Positions 22,403 through 34,900 of a stretch of DNA of 64,000 nt are shown one piece after another. The notes under the pieces are model-generated. The model did no database searches. It had not been told where the DNA came from and saw nothing but the letters and a program-made list of their open reading frames with translations. The position numbers were made by a program, and so were the translations under genes. This DNA comes from Lutraria lutraria (lineage: Eukaryota > Mollusca > Bivalvia > Venerida > Mactridae), in NCBI GenBank assembly GCA_964023205.1, contig OZ026839.1, positions 19,374,386-19,438,385 of the forward strand, read 5' to 3'. Each line of letters starts with the position of its first letter. The stretch's first letter is position 1.

Positions 22403-24002
22403 AACAAGAGGGCCAAGATGGCCCTATAGCGCTCACATGACAATCACTGTTCACTCATTAAAACAGTGACTTCTAGAGTGTTCACAAGGTTTTCCAGCAA
22501 TTTGCCCTAGTGACCTATTTTTTTACCGGAAATGACCCATTATCAAACTTGACCTACATATTATTAGAATTAACATTCTGACAAAGTTTCATGAAGATCC
22601 AATCAAAACAGTGATTTCTAGTGTTCACAAGGTTTTCCCTTATTTGGCTCTAATGACCTAGCTTTTGACCCCAAATGGCCCAATATCGAACTCGTCCCGA
22701 TATTTTGTCGATACTAACATTCTGACCCAGTTTTGCTAAAATTGAGCTAAAAATGTGGCCCCTATTGTGTTCACAAGGTAAAGTTTGACGACGCACGAGG
22801 CCAGACGAAGACTTATCAGAAAAGCTCACCCTGTCACTTCATGACATGTGAGCTAAACAAGAGGGCCAAGATGGCCCTATAATGCTCACATGACAATCAC
22901 TGTTCACTCATTAAAACAATGTTTTGAACCGGTGACCTAGTTTTTGACCCCAGACGACCTATGTTCGAATTTGTAACAGTCTGACTAGGTTTGGTGAAGA
23001 TACGATCAAAATTTGACATCTACAGTGTTAATAAGGTTTTCCTAAGATTTGACCTTGTGACCTGGTTTTTGACCCTAGGTGACCCATATTTGAACTTGTC
23101 CTTAGTATCATTAAGACAAACAATCTGACAAGGTTTGGCCAAGATCCAATCAAAACCATGACATTTAGAGCTTTTACAAGATTTTTACCTAAGATTTGAC
23201 CTGGTGACCCTGTTTTTGAACCCGGCTGACCCATGTTCATCCTTCACCCACATATCATTGAGGCAAACATTTTGACAAGGTTTGGTGAAGATCCAATTAA
23301 AACTGTGACATCTACAGTGTTAACAAAGTTTTCCTAAGATTTGACCTGGTGACCTAATTATTGACCCCAGATGACCCATATTTATACTTGACCGTTAGAT
23401 CATTAAAACAATCGATTTGACAAAGTTTGGTGAAGATCCAATAATAACTGTGAAATCTACAGTGTTAACATGGTTTTTCATAAGATTTGACCTAGCGACC
23501 TAGTTTTTGACCCAAGATGACCCATGTTCGAACTCGTCCAAGATATTATGAAGACAAACATTCTGACAAGGTTTCATGATCATCCAATCAAAACAGTGAC
23601 TTCTAGAGTGTTCACAAGGTATTCCAGCAATTTGCCCTAGTGACCTCATTTTGCTACAGAAATGACCCATAATCAAACTTGACCTACATATTATTAAAAT
23701 AAACATTCTGACAAAGTTTCATGAAGATGCAGTCAAAACAGTGATTTCTAAAGTGTTCACAAGGTTTTCCCTTATTTGGCCCTGGTGACCTAGTTTTTGA
23801 CCCCAAATTGCCCAATATCGAACTCGTCCGAGATTTTGTTGATATTAACGTTCTGACCCGTTTTGCTAAAATTGGGCTAAAAATGTGGCCCCTAGTGTGG
23901 TCACAACATAAAATTTTACGACGCACGATGCACACCGCCGGACGCCGGACGGAGAGTGATCCTAATAGCTCACTTTGTCACTTTGTGACATGTGAGCTAA
24001 AA
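22403..24002 (+). repeat. Two family A2 elements end to end
   Basis: Copy 1 spans 22403-22855 and copy 2 spans 22856-24002. Each starts AACAAGAGGGCCAAGATGGC and ends with ACGACGCAC-type sequence plus a hairpin; for copy 2 this is CTCACTTTGTCACTTTGTGACATGTGAG near 23968-23995. The second starts exactly where the first one's GTGAGCTAAA ends. Core units of about 145 bp carry TTTGACCTGGTGACC and TTTTGACCCCAGATGACC. Confidence 0.85.
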
Positions 24003-24065
24003 ACAAATAATAGAAGACATGCATATTGATGATATTCTCAGCAAACAAACTTGCAAACATTATAC

Positions 24066-24749
24066 CTTGCTTTGGTTGTTGAGAACTATCTTGATTTGTT
24101 GTAGTTGGAATTTTTACGTCGTCAACACTTTTCTTCATATTTTGTTTCTTTGGTCCATTCCAGCTAGACACAAAATGACCTGGTACAGCATTTGCACTAT
24201 CAATATTATCTCGTGAACAAATTAGCTGCTCCTTCAAAGCAGACTGGTTTCCATCATGTATCAAAGACTGATTATGTGGAACCTCCATCGTGGAACTAGA
24301 CTGTTGTACACCAACATTGCTAAGATTATGTAATGTTACTTGAGATTCATCGCTTTGAAGTGGATCGTTTTTACTATAATTAACTGGTTGTAAGTTTTCA
24401 TTTGTAGTTCTATAGAAGACTGATTCCTCTGATTGATTGTAAGTCAAAGCGTCAGATTCTATAGACTGCTCATCCAATGATCCACTAACTTGGTCACTAA
24501 AAGTTCCATTTGATAGATACAATTGTTCAGTTTTTCTGTAAGCAACCTGTTCTTGAGCAGATCCAGGTATCTTACAGATAACTGTTTCATCTGTAGCATT
24601 ACATGTCTCTTGTAAAGACGGAGAATTCAATGTGTAAACTGGTTCAATTCCCGAATAAGTTGGTGGATTAGACTGTGGATCTACATTACCTGACATTGCA
24701 GAGTCTTCCTCAGAAGGGCATGGTAAGATCACATACTGATGCTGAGTAC
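24066..24749 (-). CDS. zfp64: ZFP64-like protein, exon 4: long Ser/Asn/Gln-rich linker
   Basis: 684-bp exon. Acceptor TTGTTATTTCAG above 24749; donor AGCAAG|GTATAA below 24066. It starts with GT (completing GGT with the G of the exon at 30642) and reads TQHQYVILPCPSEED..., ending ...TTTNQDSSQQPKQ plus one base. No zinc finger. The composition is Ser, Asn, Gln, Thr and Glu with an acidic bias, probably disordered. It takes the place of the shorter Thr/Ser-rich segment between finger 1 and finger 2 in vertebrate ZFP64. The open frame continues past the donor into a family A2 repeat; that extension is not coding. Confidence 0.85.
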
Positions 24750-24764
24750 CTGAAATAACAAGAA

Positions 24765-24990
24765 GTGTTTGTGAAACATGGATGCCCCAAAACGGCCAAC
24801 TGGATAGTTACATCCAAATCTGAGGACCAAAGGCCAAATCGGTCTCTAGTTATTGGTCAGACAAGGATTTTGTGCTGAAGGTCACTGTGACCTTTGACAT
24901 ACTGACCCCGAAATCAATAGGGGTCATCTACATCTGATGACCAACCTCCTTACCAAATCTGAAGAGCTTAGGCCAAATTACTGTATTATC
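24765..24990 (+). repeat. Family F fragment
   Basis: Start AACAAGAAGTGTTTGTGAAAC as at 15317, then one unit (AAGGCCAAATCGGTCTC, AGGTCACTGTGACCTTTGAC). It lies 15 bp from the acceptor of the exon at 24066. The segment 24991-25077 is a different fragment (TTTCGTGGTTTTTAC, ATTTCGTGGGGAC), also repeat-like. Confidence 0.6.
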
Positions 24991-25077
24991 ATTTATTTTC
25001 GTTGAGCTAAATTTTCGTGGTTTTTACTAAAATGGCTATTTCGTGGGGACATAAATTCGTGGATCATGATTTTATAA

Positions 25078-26538
25078 AACAAGAGGGCCAAGATGGCCCT
25101 ATATCGCTCACATGACAATCACTGTTCACTCATTAAAACATTGTTTTGAACCAGTGACCTAGTTTTTGACCCCAGATGACCCATGTTAGAACTTGTCCTA
25201 CATATAAATAAGACAAACATTCTGACAAAATTTGGTGAAGATCCAATCAAAACCATGAAAACTACAGCAAAGACAAGGTTTTCCTAAGATTTGACCTCGT
25301 GACCTAGTTTTTTACCCCAGACGACCTATGTTCGAATTTGTCTTACATATCATTAAGACAAACATTCTGACTAGGTTTGGTGAAGATACGATCAAAATTT
25401 GACATCTACAGTGTTAATAAGGTTTTCCTAAGATTTGACCTTGTGACGTGGTTTTTGACCCTAGGTGACCCATATTTGAACTTGTCCTTCATATCATTAA
25501 GACAAACAATCTGACAAGGTTTGGCCAAGATCTAATTAAAACCATGACAGTTAGAGCTTTACAAGATTTTTACCTAAGATTTGACCTGGTGACCCAGTTT
25601 TTGACCCCGGCTGACCCATGTTCAACCTTGACCCACATATCATTGAGGCAAACATTCTGACAAGGTTTGGTGAAGATCCAATTAAAACTGTGACATCTAC
25701 AGAGTTAACAAAGTTTTCCTAAGATTTGACCTGGTGACCCAGTTTTTGACCCCGGCTGACCCATGTTCAACCTTGACCCACATATCATTGAGGCAAACAT
25801 TCTGACAAGGTTTGGTGAAGATCCAATTAAAACTGTGACATCTACAGTGTTAACAAAGTTTTCCTAAGATTTTACCTGGTGACCTAGTTATTGACCCCAG
25901 ATGACCCATATTTATACTTGACCGTTATATCATTAAAACAAACGATTTGACAAAGTTTGGTGAAGATCCAATAATAACTGTGAAATCTACAGTGTTAACA
26001 TGGTTTTTCATAAGATTTGACCTAGCGACCTAGTTTTTGACCCAAGATGACCCATGTTCGAACTCGTCCAAGATATTATGAAGACAAATATTCTGACAAG
26101 GTTTCATGATCATCCAATCAAAACAGTGACTTCTAGAGTGTTCACAAGGTTTTCCAGCAATTTGCCCTAGTGACCTAGTTTTTCACCGGAAATGACCCAT
26201 TTTCAAACTTGACCTACATATTATTAAAATAAACATTCTGACAAAGTTTCATGAAGATAAATTCAAAACAGTGATTTCTAAAGTGTTCACAAGGTTTTCC
26301 CTTATTTGGCCCTGGTGACCTAGTTTTTTACCCAAAATGGCCCAATATAGAACTCGTCCGAGATTTTGTTGATATTAACATTCTGACCCAGTTTTGCTAA
26401 AATTGAGCTAAAAATGTGGCCCCTAGTGTCGTCACAACATAAAGTTTGACGACGCACGACGCACACCGCATGACGCACGACGCCGGACGGAGAGTGATCC
26501 TAATAGCCCACTTTGTCACTTTGTGACATGTGAGCTAA
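25078..26538 (+). repeat. Family A2 element, near full length
   Basis: Start AACAAGAGGGCCAAGATGGC; about nine units of 145-150 bp; end ACGACGCACACCGC, GCCGGACGGAGAGTG and a hairpin CTCACATGTCAC-type stem (about 26508-26535). 25579-25725 and 25726-25870 are almost identical neighbouring units, showing recent tandem gain. Confidence 0.85.
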
Positions 26539-26539
26539 T

Positions 26540-28705
26540 AAACCCCAGGGCAGGGCCAATTTTGACCCCGGAACCATAATTTGAACAAACTTGGTAGAGG
26601 TCCAATAGACAATGCCACATACAAAATATCTAAGCTCTAGGCCTTGCGGTTTCGGAGAAGAAGATTTTTTAAATTTTCCTATATAAGTCTATATAAATCA
26701 AGTGACCCCCGGGGCGGGGCCAATTTTGACCCTAGGGCAATAATTTGAACAAACTTGGTAGAGGTCCACTAGACAATGCTATATGCCAAATATCTTAGCT
26801 CTAGGCCTTGTGGTTTCGGAGAAGATTTTTCAAATTTTCCTATATAAAATAGAATAAACCCCAGGGCAGGGCCAATTTTGACCCCGGGGCCATAATTTGA
26901 ACAAACTTGGTAGAGGTCCACTAGACAATGCCACATACAAAATATCTAAGCTCTAGGCCTTGTGGTTTTGGAGGAGAAGATTTTTAAAATTTTCCAATAT
27001 ACCGTATTCCCCCGAATAGACGCCCCCGGGGGCGATGCATTTTCCAAAATGGGGGCGTTTATTGTGATCCTATTTTACAAAAAAAAAATCTGGAATACCG
27101 TATCCAAAGTTTTTCTGGAGGTCAAATGAATGAATTTGAAACACTTGCCATCGAAAAATATCGCGGTGTTAATGCAATGTTAATCAACGGTCATTCCCGG
27201 CGGGCTTTACTACGATAAATAATGTAGTCAGTTGCACTGGTTAAACTACATGTCAAAAATCAATAACACGCTGTCGCTGCAGAGTAACCGTTTTATCTTT
27301 ACCGCGCGTCTGACGTAATCTCCTCTGACGTAATCTCGCCAATGTGTAAGTTTTTATGTACATGTCAATTAAGTAAATTAGCCGAGTCGAGGGGTAAACA
27401 ATCTTACACGTTAAAGTCGTTAAATTTGGGGAAGAAATAGGCAAACACTGTGAAAGTGATGGACATTAACTTTTTTACAGATGGATTTTTATACGAGTGG
27501 CGAAAATGTATAAATTGCAATTTTAACCTCCGGAATAGTTGAATAGTCTGGTTTATATATGTCCTCGGACATTTTGTGGATGGCGTTAAGTCATTCAAAA
27601 ATCAATTGTGGAAGTCGCGTGTCAGATATGATTGTTAATCCTGATTGCGATTCGAATCGCCAACTTCGCACCTCTAACAAATGAGATTGCCGCGAGGCAT
27701 ATATTGCACTTGGTCTTACCCTTATTTTTCACAGTTAGTGCTTGTTTATGTTGATCTGTACAAATAAGCCCGTAAATAACGGATTAATGAAAATGCGCGT
27801 TGTAGTTTTAGATCGACCAGATGACCTAAGTAATCATTTTCAGAAAATCTACTTTCGCTTTAGGTATCGTAAGGATAACATCGCCGAATAAAACTCATTA
27901 ATAAACATCACGAATGGTCCATAGATCTACTGTATTACTGTACGAAAGTGATAGAACCACGCGGTTTCGCTAGGTTTTAGTTATTGTTCACGTGTTAATT
28001 TGGATTAATACAATTATTCAAAGTGGATTTAATTGTGTTTTATCTTTAATAAAAACGGATTTTATGTCAGACTCTTAAAGCTGGTAAGTCCTTACGACTT
28101 TTTTCTATAAAAAAGGGTGGGGGGCGTGTATTAGGGGGGGAGCGTTTAAACGGGGGAATACGGTAAGTCTATATAAATCAAGTGACCCCGGGGCGGGGCC
28201 AATTTTGACCCTAGGGCAATAATTTGAACAAACTTGGTGGAGGTCCACTAGACTATGCTACACACCAAATATCAAAGCTCTAGGCATTGTAGTTTTTGAC
28301 AAGAAGATTTTTTAAATTTCCTATACAAGTCTATGTAAAATCAAGTTACCCCCGGGGCGGAGCCAATTTTGACCCCATTTGAACAAACTTTGTAGAGTTC
28401 CATTAGACAATGCTACATACCAAATATCTCAGCTCTAGGCCCTGTGGTTTCGGACAAGAAGATTTTTTAAGTTTTTTCTATTTTTTGCCATAGCAACCAG
28501 AGTTTTTAATGAAATTTAATTTTTTGGAAAACTTTGAAAGGGGACCACCCAAGGATCATTCAAGCAAAGTTTGGTTGCAATCGGCATAGCGGTGTAGGAG
28601 TAGATGTTGTTTTAAGTAAACATGGACGCCACTTCACGACAAACGACGCACAATGGACGCAGGGTGATCACAAAAGCTCATCCTGAGCACATTCGTGCTC
28701 TGGTG
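26540..28705 (+). repeat. Family G element, split by a TA-flanked transposon
   Basis: Units of about 160 bp (GGGCCAATTTTGACCC, AACTTGGTAGAGGTCCACTA, AGCTCTAGGCCTTG). It ends with ACGACAAACGACGCACAATG and a hairpin GAGCACATTCGTGCTC (28684-28699) then TGGTGAGCTAAA. The next element starts immediately (28706). The insert 27002-28163 interrupts one unit at its ATATA. Confidence 0.85.
27002..28163. mobile_element. TA-flanked short-TIR transposon, 1.16 kb, non-autonomous
   Basis: It starts CCGTATTCCCCCGAATAGAC and ends CGGGGGAATACGG, inverted repeats of 13 bp, with further C-rich/G-rich symmetry (GACGCCCCC against GGGGGGCGTG). TA at 27000-27001 and 28164-28165 is the target duplication: the interrupted family G unit elsewhere reads CCTATATAAGTCTATATAAA. 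No transposase frame was seen; the two minus-strand open frames at 27253-27598 are not recognisable. Confidence 0.8.
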
Positions 28706-29985
28706 AGCTAAACAAGAGGGCCAAGATGGCCCTATATCGCTCACATGACAATCACTGTTCACTCATTAAAACATTGTTTTGAACCCCAGACGACCTATGT
28801 TCGAATTTGTCTTACATATCATTAAGACAAACAGTCTGACTAGGTTTGGTGAAGATACGATCAAAATTTGACATCTACAGTGTTAATAAGGTTTTCCTAA
28901 GATTTGACCTTTTGACCTGGTTTTTTACCCTAGGTGACCCATATTTGAACTTGTCCTTAGTATCATTAAGACAAACAATCTGACAAGGTTTGGCCAAGAT
29001 CCAATCAAAACCATGACATTTAGAGCTTTTACAAGATTTTTACCTAAGATTTGACCTTGTGACCCAGTTTTTGAACCCGGCTGACCCATGTTCATCCTTG
29101 ACCCACATATCATTGAGGCAAACATTTTGACAAGGTTTGGCCAAGATCCAATTAAAACTGTGACATCTACAGTGTTAACATGGTTTTTCATAAGATTTGA
29201 CCTAGCGACCTAGTTTTTGACCCAAGATGACCCATGTTCGAACTCGTCCAAGATTTTATGAAGACAAACATTCTGACAAGGTTTCATGATCATCCAATCA
29301 AAACAGTGACTTCTAGAGTGTTCACAAGGTTTTCCAGCAATTTGCCCTAGTGACCTAGTTATTGACCCCACATGACCCATATTTATACTTGACCGTTATA
29401 TCATTAAACAAACGATTTGACAAAGTTTGGTGAAGATCCAATAATAACTGTGAAATCTACAGTGTTAACATGGTTTTTCATAAGATTTGACCTAGCGACC
29501 TAGTTTTTGACCCAAGATGACCCATGTTCGAACTCGTCCAAGATTTTATGAAGACAAACATTCTGACAAGGTTTCATGATCATCCAATCAAAACAGTGAC
29601 TTCTAGAGTGTTCACAAGGTTTTCCAGCAATTTGCCCTAGTGACCTAATTTTACTACAGAAATTACCCATTTTCAAACTTGACCTACATATTATTAAAAT
29701 AAACATTCTGACAAAGTTTCATGAAGATAAATTCAAAACAGTGATTTCTAAAGTGTTCACAAGGTTTTCCCTTATTTGGCCCTGGTGACCTAGTTTTTGA
29801 CCCCAAATGGCCCAATATCGAACTCGTCCGAGATTTTGTTGATATTAACGTTCTGACCCAGTTTTGCTAAAATTGAGCCAAAAATGTGGCCCCTAGTGTG
29901 GTCACAACAAAAAGTTTGACGACGCACGACGCACACCGCCGGACGGAGAGTGAATAGCTCACTTTGTCACTTTACATGTGAGCTA
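28706..29985 (+). repeat. Family A2 element
   Basis: Start AACAAGAGGGCCAAGATGGC at 28706, directly after the family G end; about eight units; the pair around 29175-29340 and 29470-29640 is nearly identical. It ends CGGACGGAGAGTG and a shortened hairpin near 29955-29985. Confidence 0.8.
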
Positions 29986-30112
29986 AAAATGTGGAAGGAG
30001 TTCGCTCCACAAACTTAATGCGGACGGATGGACCGATCGACCAACGACCAACCAACCGACGGACAGAGTGACTCCAATATACCCCCTCTCAAACTTCGTT
30101 TGCGGGGGTATA
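29986..30112 (+). repeat. Family D end fragment
   Basis: It contains GGAAGGAGTTCGCTCCAC, a GACGGATGGACCGATCGACC microsatellite-like stretch, and an end CTCAAACTTCGTTTGCGGGGG-TATAA. The same end type closes the family at 20560. Confidence 0.6.
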
Positions 30113-30600
30113 AATATAGCAAATTTTCAAAGTCAAGGGCCCATAATCGATCTTTTGGTTATACACATTTACTGAAAATATTATTAGGATTGGCGAATAA
30201 ATGAAGTCGCTAGAGTGTAAACAAACTCAAATATAGCAAATTTTCAAAGTCAAGGGCCCATAACTCTTGAAGTTCTGGTCCGATTCCGCCCATAATCTGA
30301 ACTATTCCAAGATCTTTTGGTTATACACATTTATTGAAAATATTATTAGGATTGGTGAATAAATGAAGGCGCTAGAGTGTAAACAAGCTATATATAGCTA
30401 ATTTTCTTAGTCAAGGGCACATAACTCTTGAAGTTATTGTCCGATTTTGCCCATAATCGAACTTAGCCGAGACACTGTGGCCATATACATTGTGACCAGT
30501 TTGATCACGATTGGCTAAGAGCTGTGGATGCTAGAGTGTAAACAAACTAATTGTGGACGGACAACATTCATCGATCCTTAAAGCTCACCTGATCAATCAA
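30113..30600 (+). repeat. Family A1 element ending in intron
   Basis: Three units of about 160 bp, then ACTAATTGTGGACGGACAAC and the left half of the terminal hairpin AGCTCACCTGATCAATCA (30582-30599). The right half is diverged. The left half read on the minus strand is a strong splice donor, CAG|GTGAGC. Confidence 0.75.
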
Positions 30601-30641
30601 ATACATAAAATTGAGCTCAGTCACTGTAAAGTTATCCATAC

Positions 30642-30735
30642 CATTGGTTTCTGGCTGAACACTAGTCATTGGAAAATATCCCATAGATGTATCGTTTTCA
30701 TCCAAATGGCTAGGTATAGTCCCATCATTAATTGG
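30642..30735 (-). CDS. zfp64: ZFP64-like protein, exon 3
   Basis: 94-bp exon. Acceptor TTCCTGAATTTCAG above 30735; donor CAATG|GTATGG below 30642. It codes PINDGTIPSHLDENDTSMG and then YFPMTSVQPETN plus one base, acidic and polar, no finger. Phase 0 in, 1 out; the 1 matches the GT start of the exon at 24066 (GGT, Gly). A stronger-looking donor lies 53 bp further on at 30588 (CAG|GTGAGC), supplied by the neighbouring repeat's hairpin. That donor gives phase 0 and an early stop if joined to the next known exon, so I chose the inner one. Confidence 0.75.
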
Positions 30736-30868
30736 CTGAAATTCAGGAAAAAGGAATCAGCAATAAATATTTAACAATGTTTCAATTTTGTATAAAACTT
30801 TGTAACAAGCTAACAATAGTAACATTCCAATATGCTTTTATGCTATTGTGTTAAAAATGTTGACTATA

Positions 30869-31889
30869 CGAGGGATGATCCAGAAATAACCGGACTGAGT
30901 CTATAACTTATTAACAAAATGAGAAAAAATAACGAAAATCACACATTATGATTTTCAATCTTTAATAATTGACATCTGAACATTTCAGAAATAATGATCG
31001 AGTGACATTTACACACTATTATTTGACAGACACCATGGTATGGACTAGCAGGGCAACGTCAACTTAACATGTTGCTTGATGTGGCGTTACATTCGCAATC
31101 ACTTTTCTGTATGATCAACCTTTGTATGCAATAAAAATTATGTAATAAACCCAAAAATGTCTAGCACTGACTTTTCTCATGTATTACTGTTTTGTAATAC
31201 ATCGCTGAACAGTTTCATAAATGTTTTCTGTTAAATGAAAGACACTGACTGATGCGTCTGTCACTGAACAGATGATGTCTCAAACAGTGCTCACAAGCGT
31301 CACGTCTGCGGAAGTTTTACGGCCCCACCTTCCGCATCTTCTAACAAAACTCTACTATCTCAGAACCTCTGATGCCACTAAAAAATCTGCGTTAGTGACA
31401 TTGTCTTTCCCGCTGATGTTTTATTATTCATGTCGTGCGTTTTAGTTAGTGAATGTCCATGCTGAGAGTAAAATTGTATTATGGCGCGTATTTTTTGTGA
31501 TTCTGATGATGTCATGCTCGATGACAGATAGTATCACATTAAATGTTGCTGTTTACTAACGGTAACAGTAATCACTTCGATATTTCATAATATGATGTCA
31601 CACACGTTGTGTTAGGCACAGGCTTATTTGCGCCGATATTTCTCATGTGGAAATGAAAATTATTTACGTCAACTTTACAAATTTATCTTTGAAGTGATAC
31701 CTGCCCCACTAATACGCCACATAGGTTGCTATAGCGACGATTAAACATATAATTTCTCTTTCCAGAAATGTTTCAGTTTCGTTCTGGGTTTGATTAGGGT
31801 GGATGTGTATTTACACAAAATTTCATGGAAATAATATCACGTATAAAAAAATTACAGAGGTAGTCCGGTTATTTCTGGATCACCCCTCG
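30869..31889. mobile_element. Mariner-type MITE, 1.02 kb
   Basis: It starts CGAGGGATGATCCAGAAATA and ends with the inverse (TATTTCTGGATCACCCCTCG is the orientation after complementing one gap); TIR similarity is about 27 bp (AACCGGACT inner end). TA flanks at 30867-30868 and 31890-31891. CGAGGG-GATCCAGAAATA ends are typical of mariner transposons. The interior has no transposase frame. Confidence 0.8.
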
Positions 31890-31934
31890 TATACCAGGCA
31901 GCTGCTATGGTGAAAGTAACGTAATCGACAGGCA

Positions 31935-34900
31935 GACTTGGGGTCAATTACTTTGAAATGTAATTAATTAAATTACAATTACATGTGGATTCTTCAATTA
32001 CATTGTACCATTACAATTACACCCTTTTTCCAAATGTAATTAATTAAATTACAATTACTTTAGAAAAGTAATTAATTACATTACAATTACATTCTAGTAC
32101 ATTTAACTCAAGAACTAAAGATACTGAACAATTAATAAAGCCCCAATAGCTTTTTGGATCTTAAAATTAAAGTAGGTCTTATTCTACCTAGAAAGATGTC
32201 TTATCAGTGAAACTGACTTTTATTTGCAACAAAAACATTTCGAAATTTCATTTTTTAGTAACGATTTACAAAAGTACATACGGAATAATAGCACAGTATT
32301 TTTTTCAATGATATTGCAAAAAAATAAGAACAAGAGGGCCATGATGGCCCTATAAATGCTCATCAGGAGAAAAGGTCATTTGGAGATTAACATTGTTGAA
32401 GTTTTCTATACGAGTCTAAGTAAGATCAAGTGACCCATCTGGGCCGTTTTTTATCCCATGGCCATTATATGAACAGATTAAAAAGAGGTCCATTAGACAA
32501 AGCTAGATACCAAATATCTTAGCTCTAGGCCTTGTGGTTTCGGAGAAGAAGATTTTTAAATAATTTCCTATATAAAATAGAATAAACCCCAGGGCAGGGC
32601 TAATATTGACCCCGGGGGCCATAATTTGAACAAACTTGGTAGAGGTCCACTAGACAATGCCACATACAAAAAATCTAAGCTCGAGGCCTTGCGGTTTTGG
32701 AGGAGAAGATTTTTAAAATTTTCCTATATAAGTCTATATAAATCAAGTGACCCCCGGGGCGGGACCAATTTTGACCCTAGGGCAATAATTTGAACAAACT
32801 TGGTAGAGGTCCACTAGACAATGCTACATACCAAATATCTTAGCTCTAGGCCTTGTGGTTTCGGAGAAGAAGATTTTTTAAATTTTCCTATATAAAATAG
32901 AATAAACCCCGGGGCAGGGCCAATTTTGACCCTAGGGCCATAATTTGAACAAACTTGGTAGAGGTCCACTAGATAATGCTACATACAAAAAATCTTAGCT
33001 CTAGGCCTTGTGGTTTCGGAGAAGAAGATTTTTGAAATTTTCCTATATAATTCTATATAAATCAAGTGACCCCCGGGGCAGGGCCAATTTTGACCCTAGG
33101 GCAATAATTTGAACAAACTTGGTAGAGGTCCACTAGACAATACTACATACCAAATATCTTAGCTCTAGGCCTTGTGGTTTCGGTGAAGAAGATTTTTTAA
33201 ATTTTCCTATATAAAATAGAATAAACCCCAGGACACGGCTAATTTTGACCCCGGGGCCATAATTTGAACAAAGTTGGTAGAGGTCCACTAGACAATGCCA
33301 CATACAAAATATCTAAGCTCTAGGCCTTGCGGTTTCGGAGAAGAAGATTTTTTAAATTTTCCAATATAATTCTATATAAATCAAGTGACCCCCTGGGCGG
33401 GGCCAATTTTGACCCTAGGGCAATAATTTGATCAAACTTGGTAGAAGTCTACTGGACAATACTATATGCCAAATATCTTAGCTCTAGGCCTTGTGGTTTC
33501 GGAGAAGAAGATTTTTTTAAATTTTCCTATATAAAATAGAATAAACACCAGGGCAGGGCCAATTTTGACCCTGGGGCCATAATTTGAACAAACTTGGTAG
33601 AGGTCCACTAGACAATGTCACATACAAAATATCTAAGCTCTAGGTCTTGCGGTTTCGGAGAAGAAGATTTTTTTAATTTTCCTATATAAGTCTATATAAA
33701 TCAAGTGACCCCCGGGGCGGGGCCAATTTTGACCCTAGAGCAATAATTTGAACAAACTTGGTAGAGGTCCACTAGACTATGCTACACACCAAATATCAAA
33801 GCTCTAGGCATTGTAGTTTTTGACAAGAAGATTTTTTAAATTTCCTATATAAGTCTATGTAAAATCAAGTTACCCCCGGGACGGAGCCAATTTTGACCCC
33901 AGGGGAATAATTTGAACAAACTTTGTAGAGTTCCATTAGACAATGCTACATACCAAATATCTCAGCTCTAGGCCCTGTGGTTTCAGACAAGAATATTTTT
34001 TAAGTTTTTTCTATTTGTTGCCATAGCAACCAGAATTTTTAATGAAATTTAATTTTTTGAACAACTTTGAAAGGGGACCACCCAAGGATCATTCCAGCAA
34101 AGTTTGGTTGCAATCGGCATAGTGGTGTAGGAGGAGATGTTGTTTTAAGTAAACATGGACGCCACGTAATCGTAACGACGCACGACGCACGAAGCACGAT
34201 GGACGCAGGGCGATCACAAAAGCTCACCCTGAGCACATTCGTGCTCTGGTGAGCTAAAAAGCATCTGACAACATTTTTAAGAGAAATGGCTAAAGAAAGG
34301 CATTATGTAAATATTGTTTTAGAGCAAATAATATGTATTTCTTACAGTTTACTATCATTTTACATAACACATAAAATGATGTTTTTCATGACACTTAAGT
34401 GACTTTCTATTTCACCGTTGCATTTTAAAAGCATCAAAGTCAGTGATCAAGCAGCACTCCACTCAAAACACTTAAAGTCCCATAAGCATATAAATTTATC
34501 GGTCCTAATAGTTTCTGTTTGTTCTATAACAGAAGAATCCGGTGTTTTTTCATCCCGTACATACTTTATAGCAAGAAGAAATGTTTCCAAAACCACAATC
34601 ATATTTTTTTCAATATCATTGAAAAAAATACTATTTATAGAACAGCTGTGTTTCCCGCAGTCATATTATGCACATGGCATAAGTGATGTCATGCACTCTA
34701 TATATTTCAAGTTTACAAAAGAAAAATTTACAGTGAAATGAGTGTTTTTAGAAGAAAAATGGCTTGTTTCGTCGGTAATTATTATCTTGGGATAATTTCA
34801 GCAACTGTTTGTTTTTTGCATATTTTTTTATAGCAAAAAGCTAATGGGACTTTAATATTCCCATTGGTGCAGTATTTTTTGAGTATTTTTTTTCCATGTT

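Noticed and set aside
23028..23935. Minus-strand open frames rich in 'MGHLGSKTRSQGQI'
   Set aside because: They recur in every family A2 copy (also 28925, 29500, 35878, 42008) and follow the repeat unit; no start, no domain.
30589..30735. Longer version of exon 3 using donor CAG|GTGAGC
   Set aside because: It leaves phase 0, whereas the next exon needs phase 1; the joined frame stops after a few codons. Kept only as a possible alternative donor.
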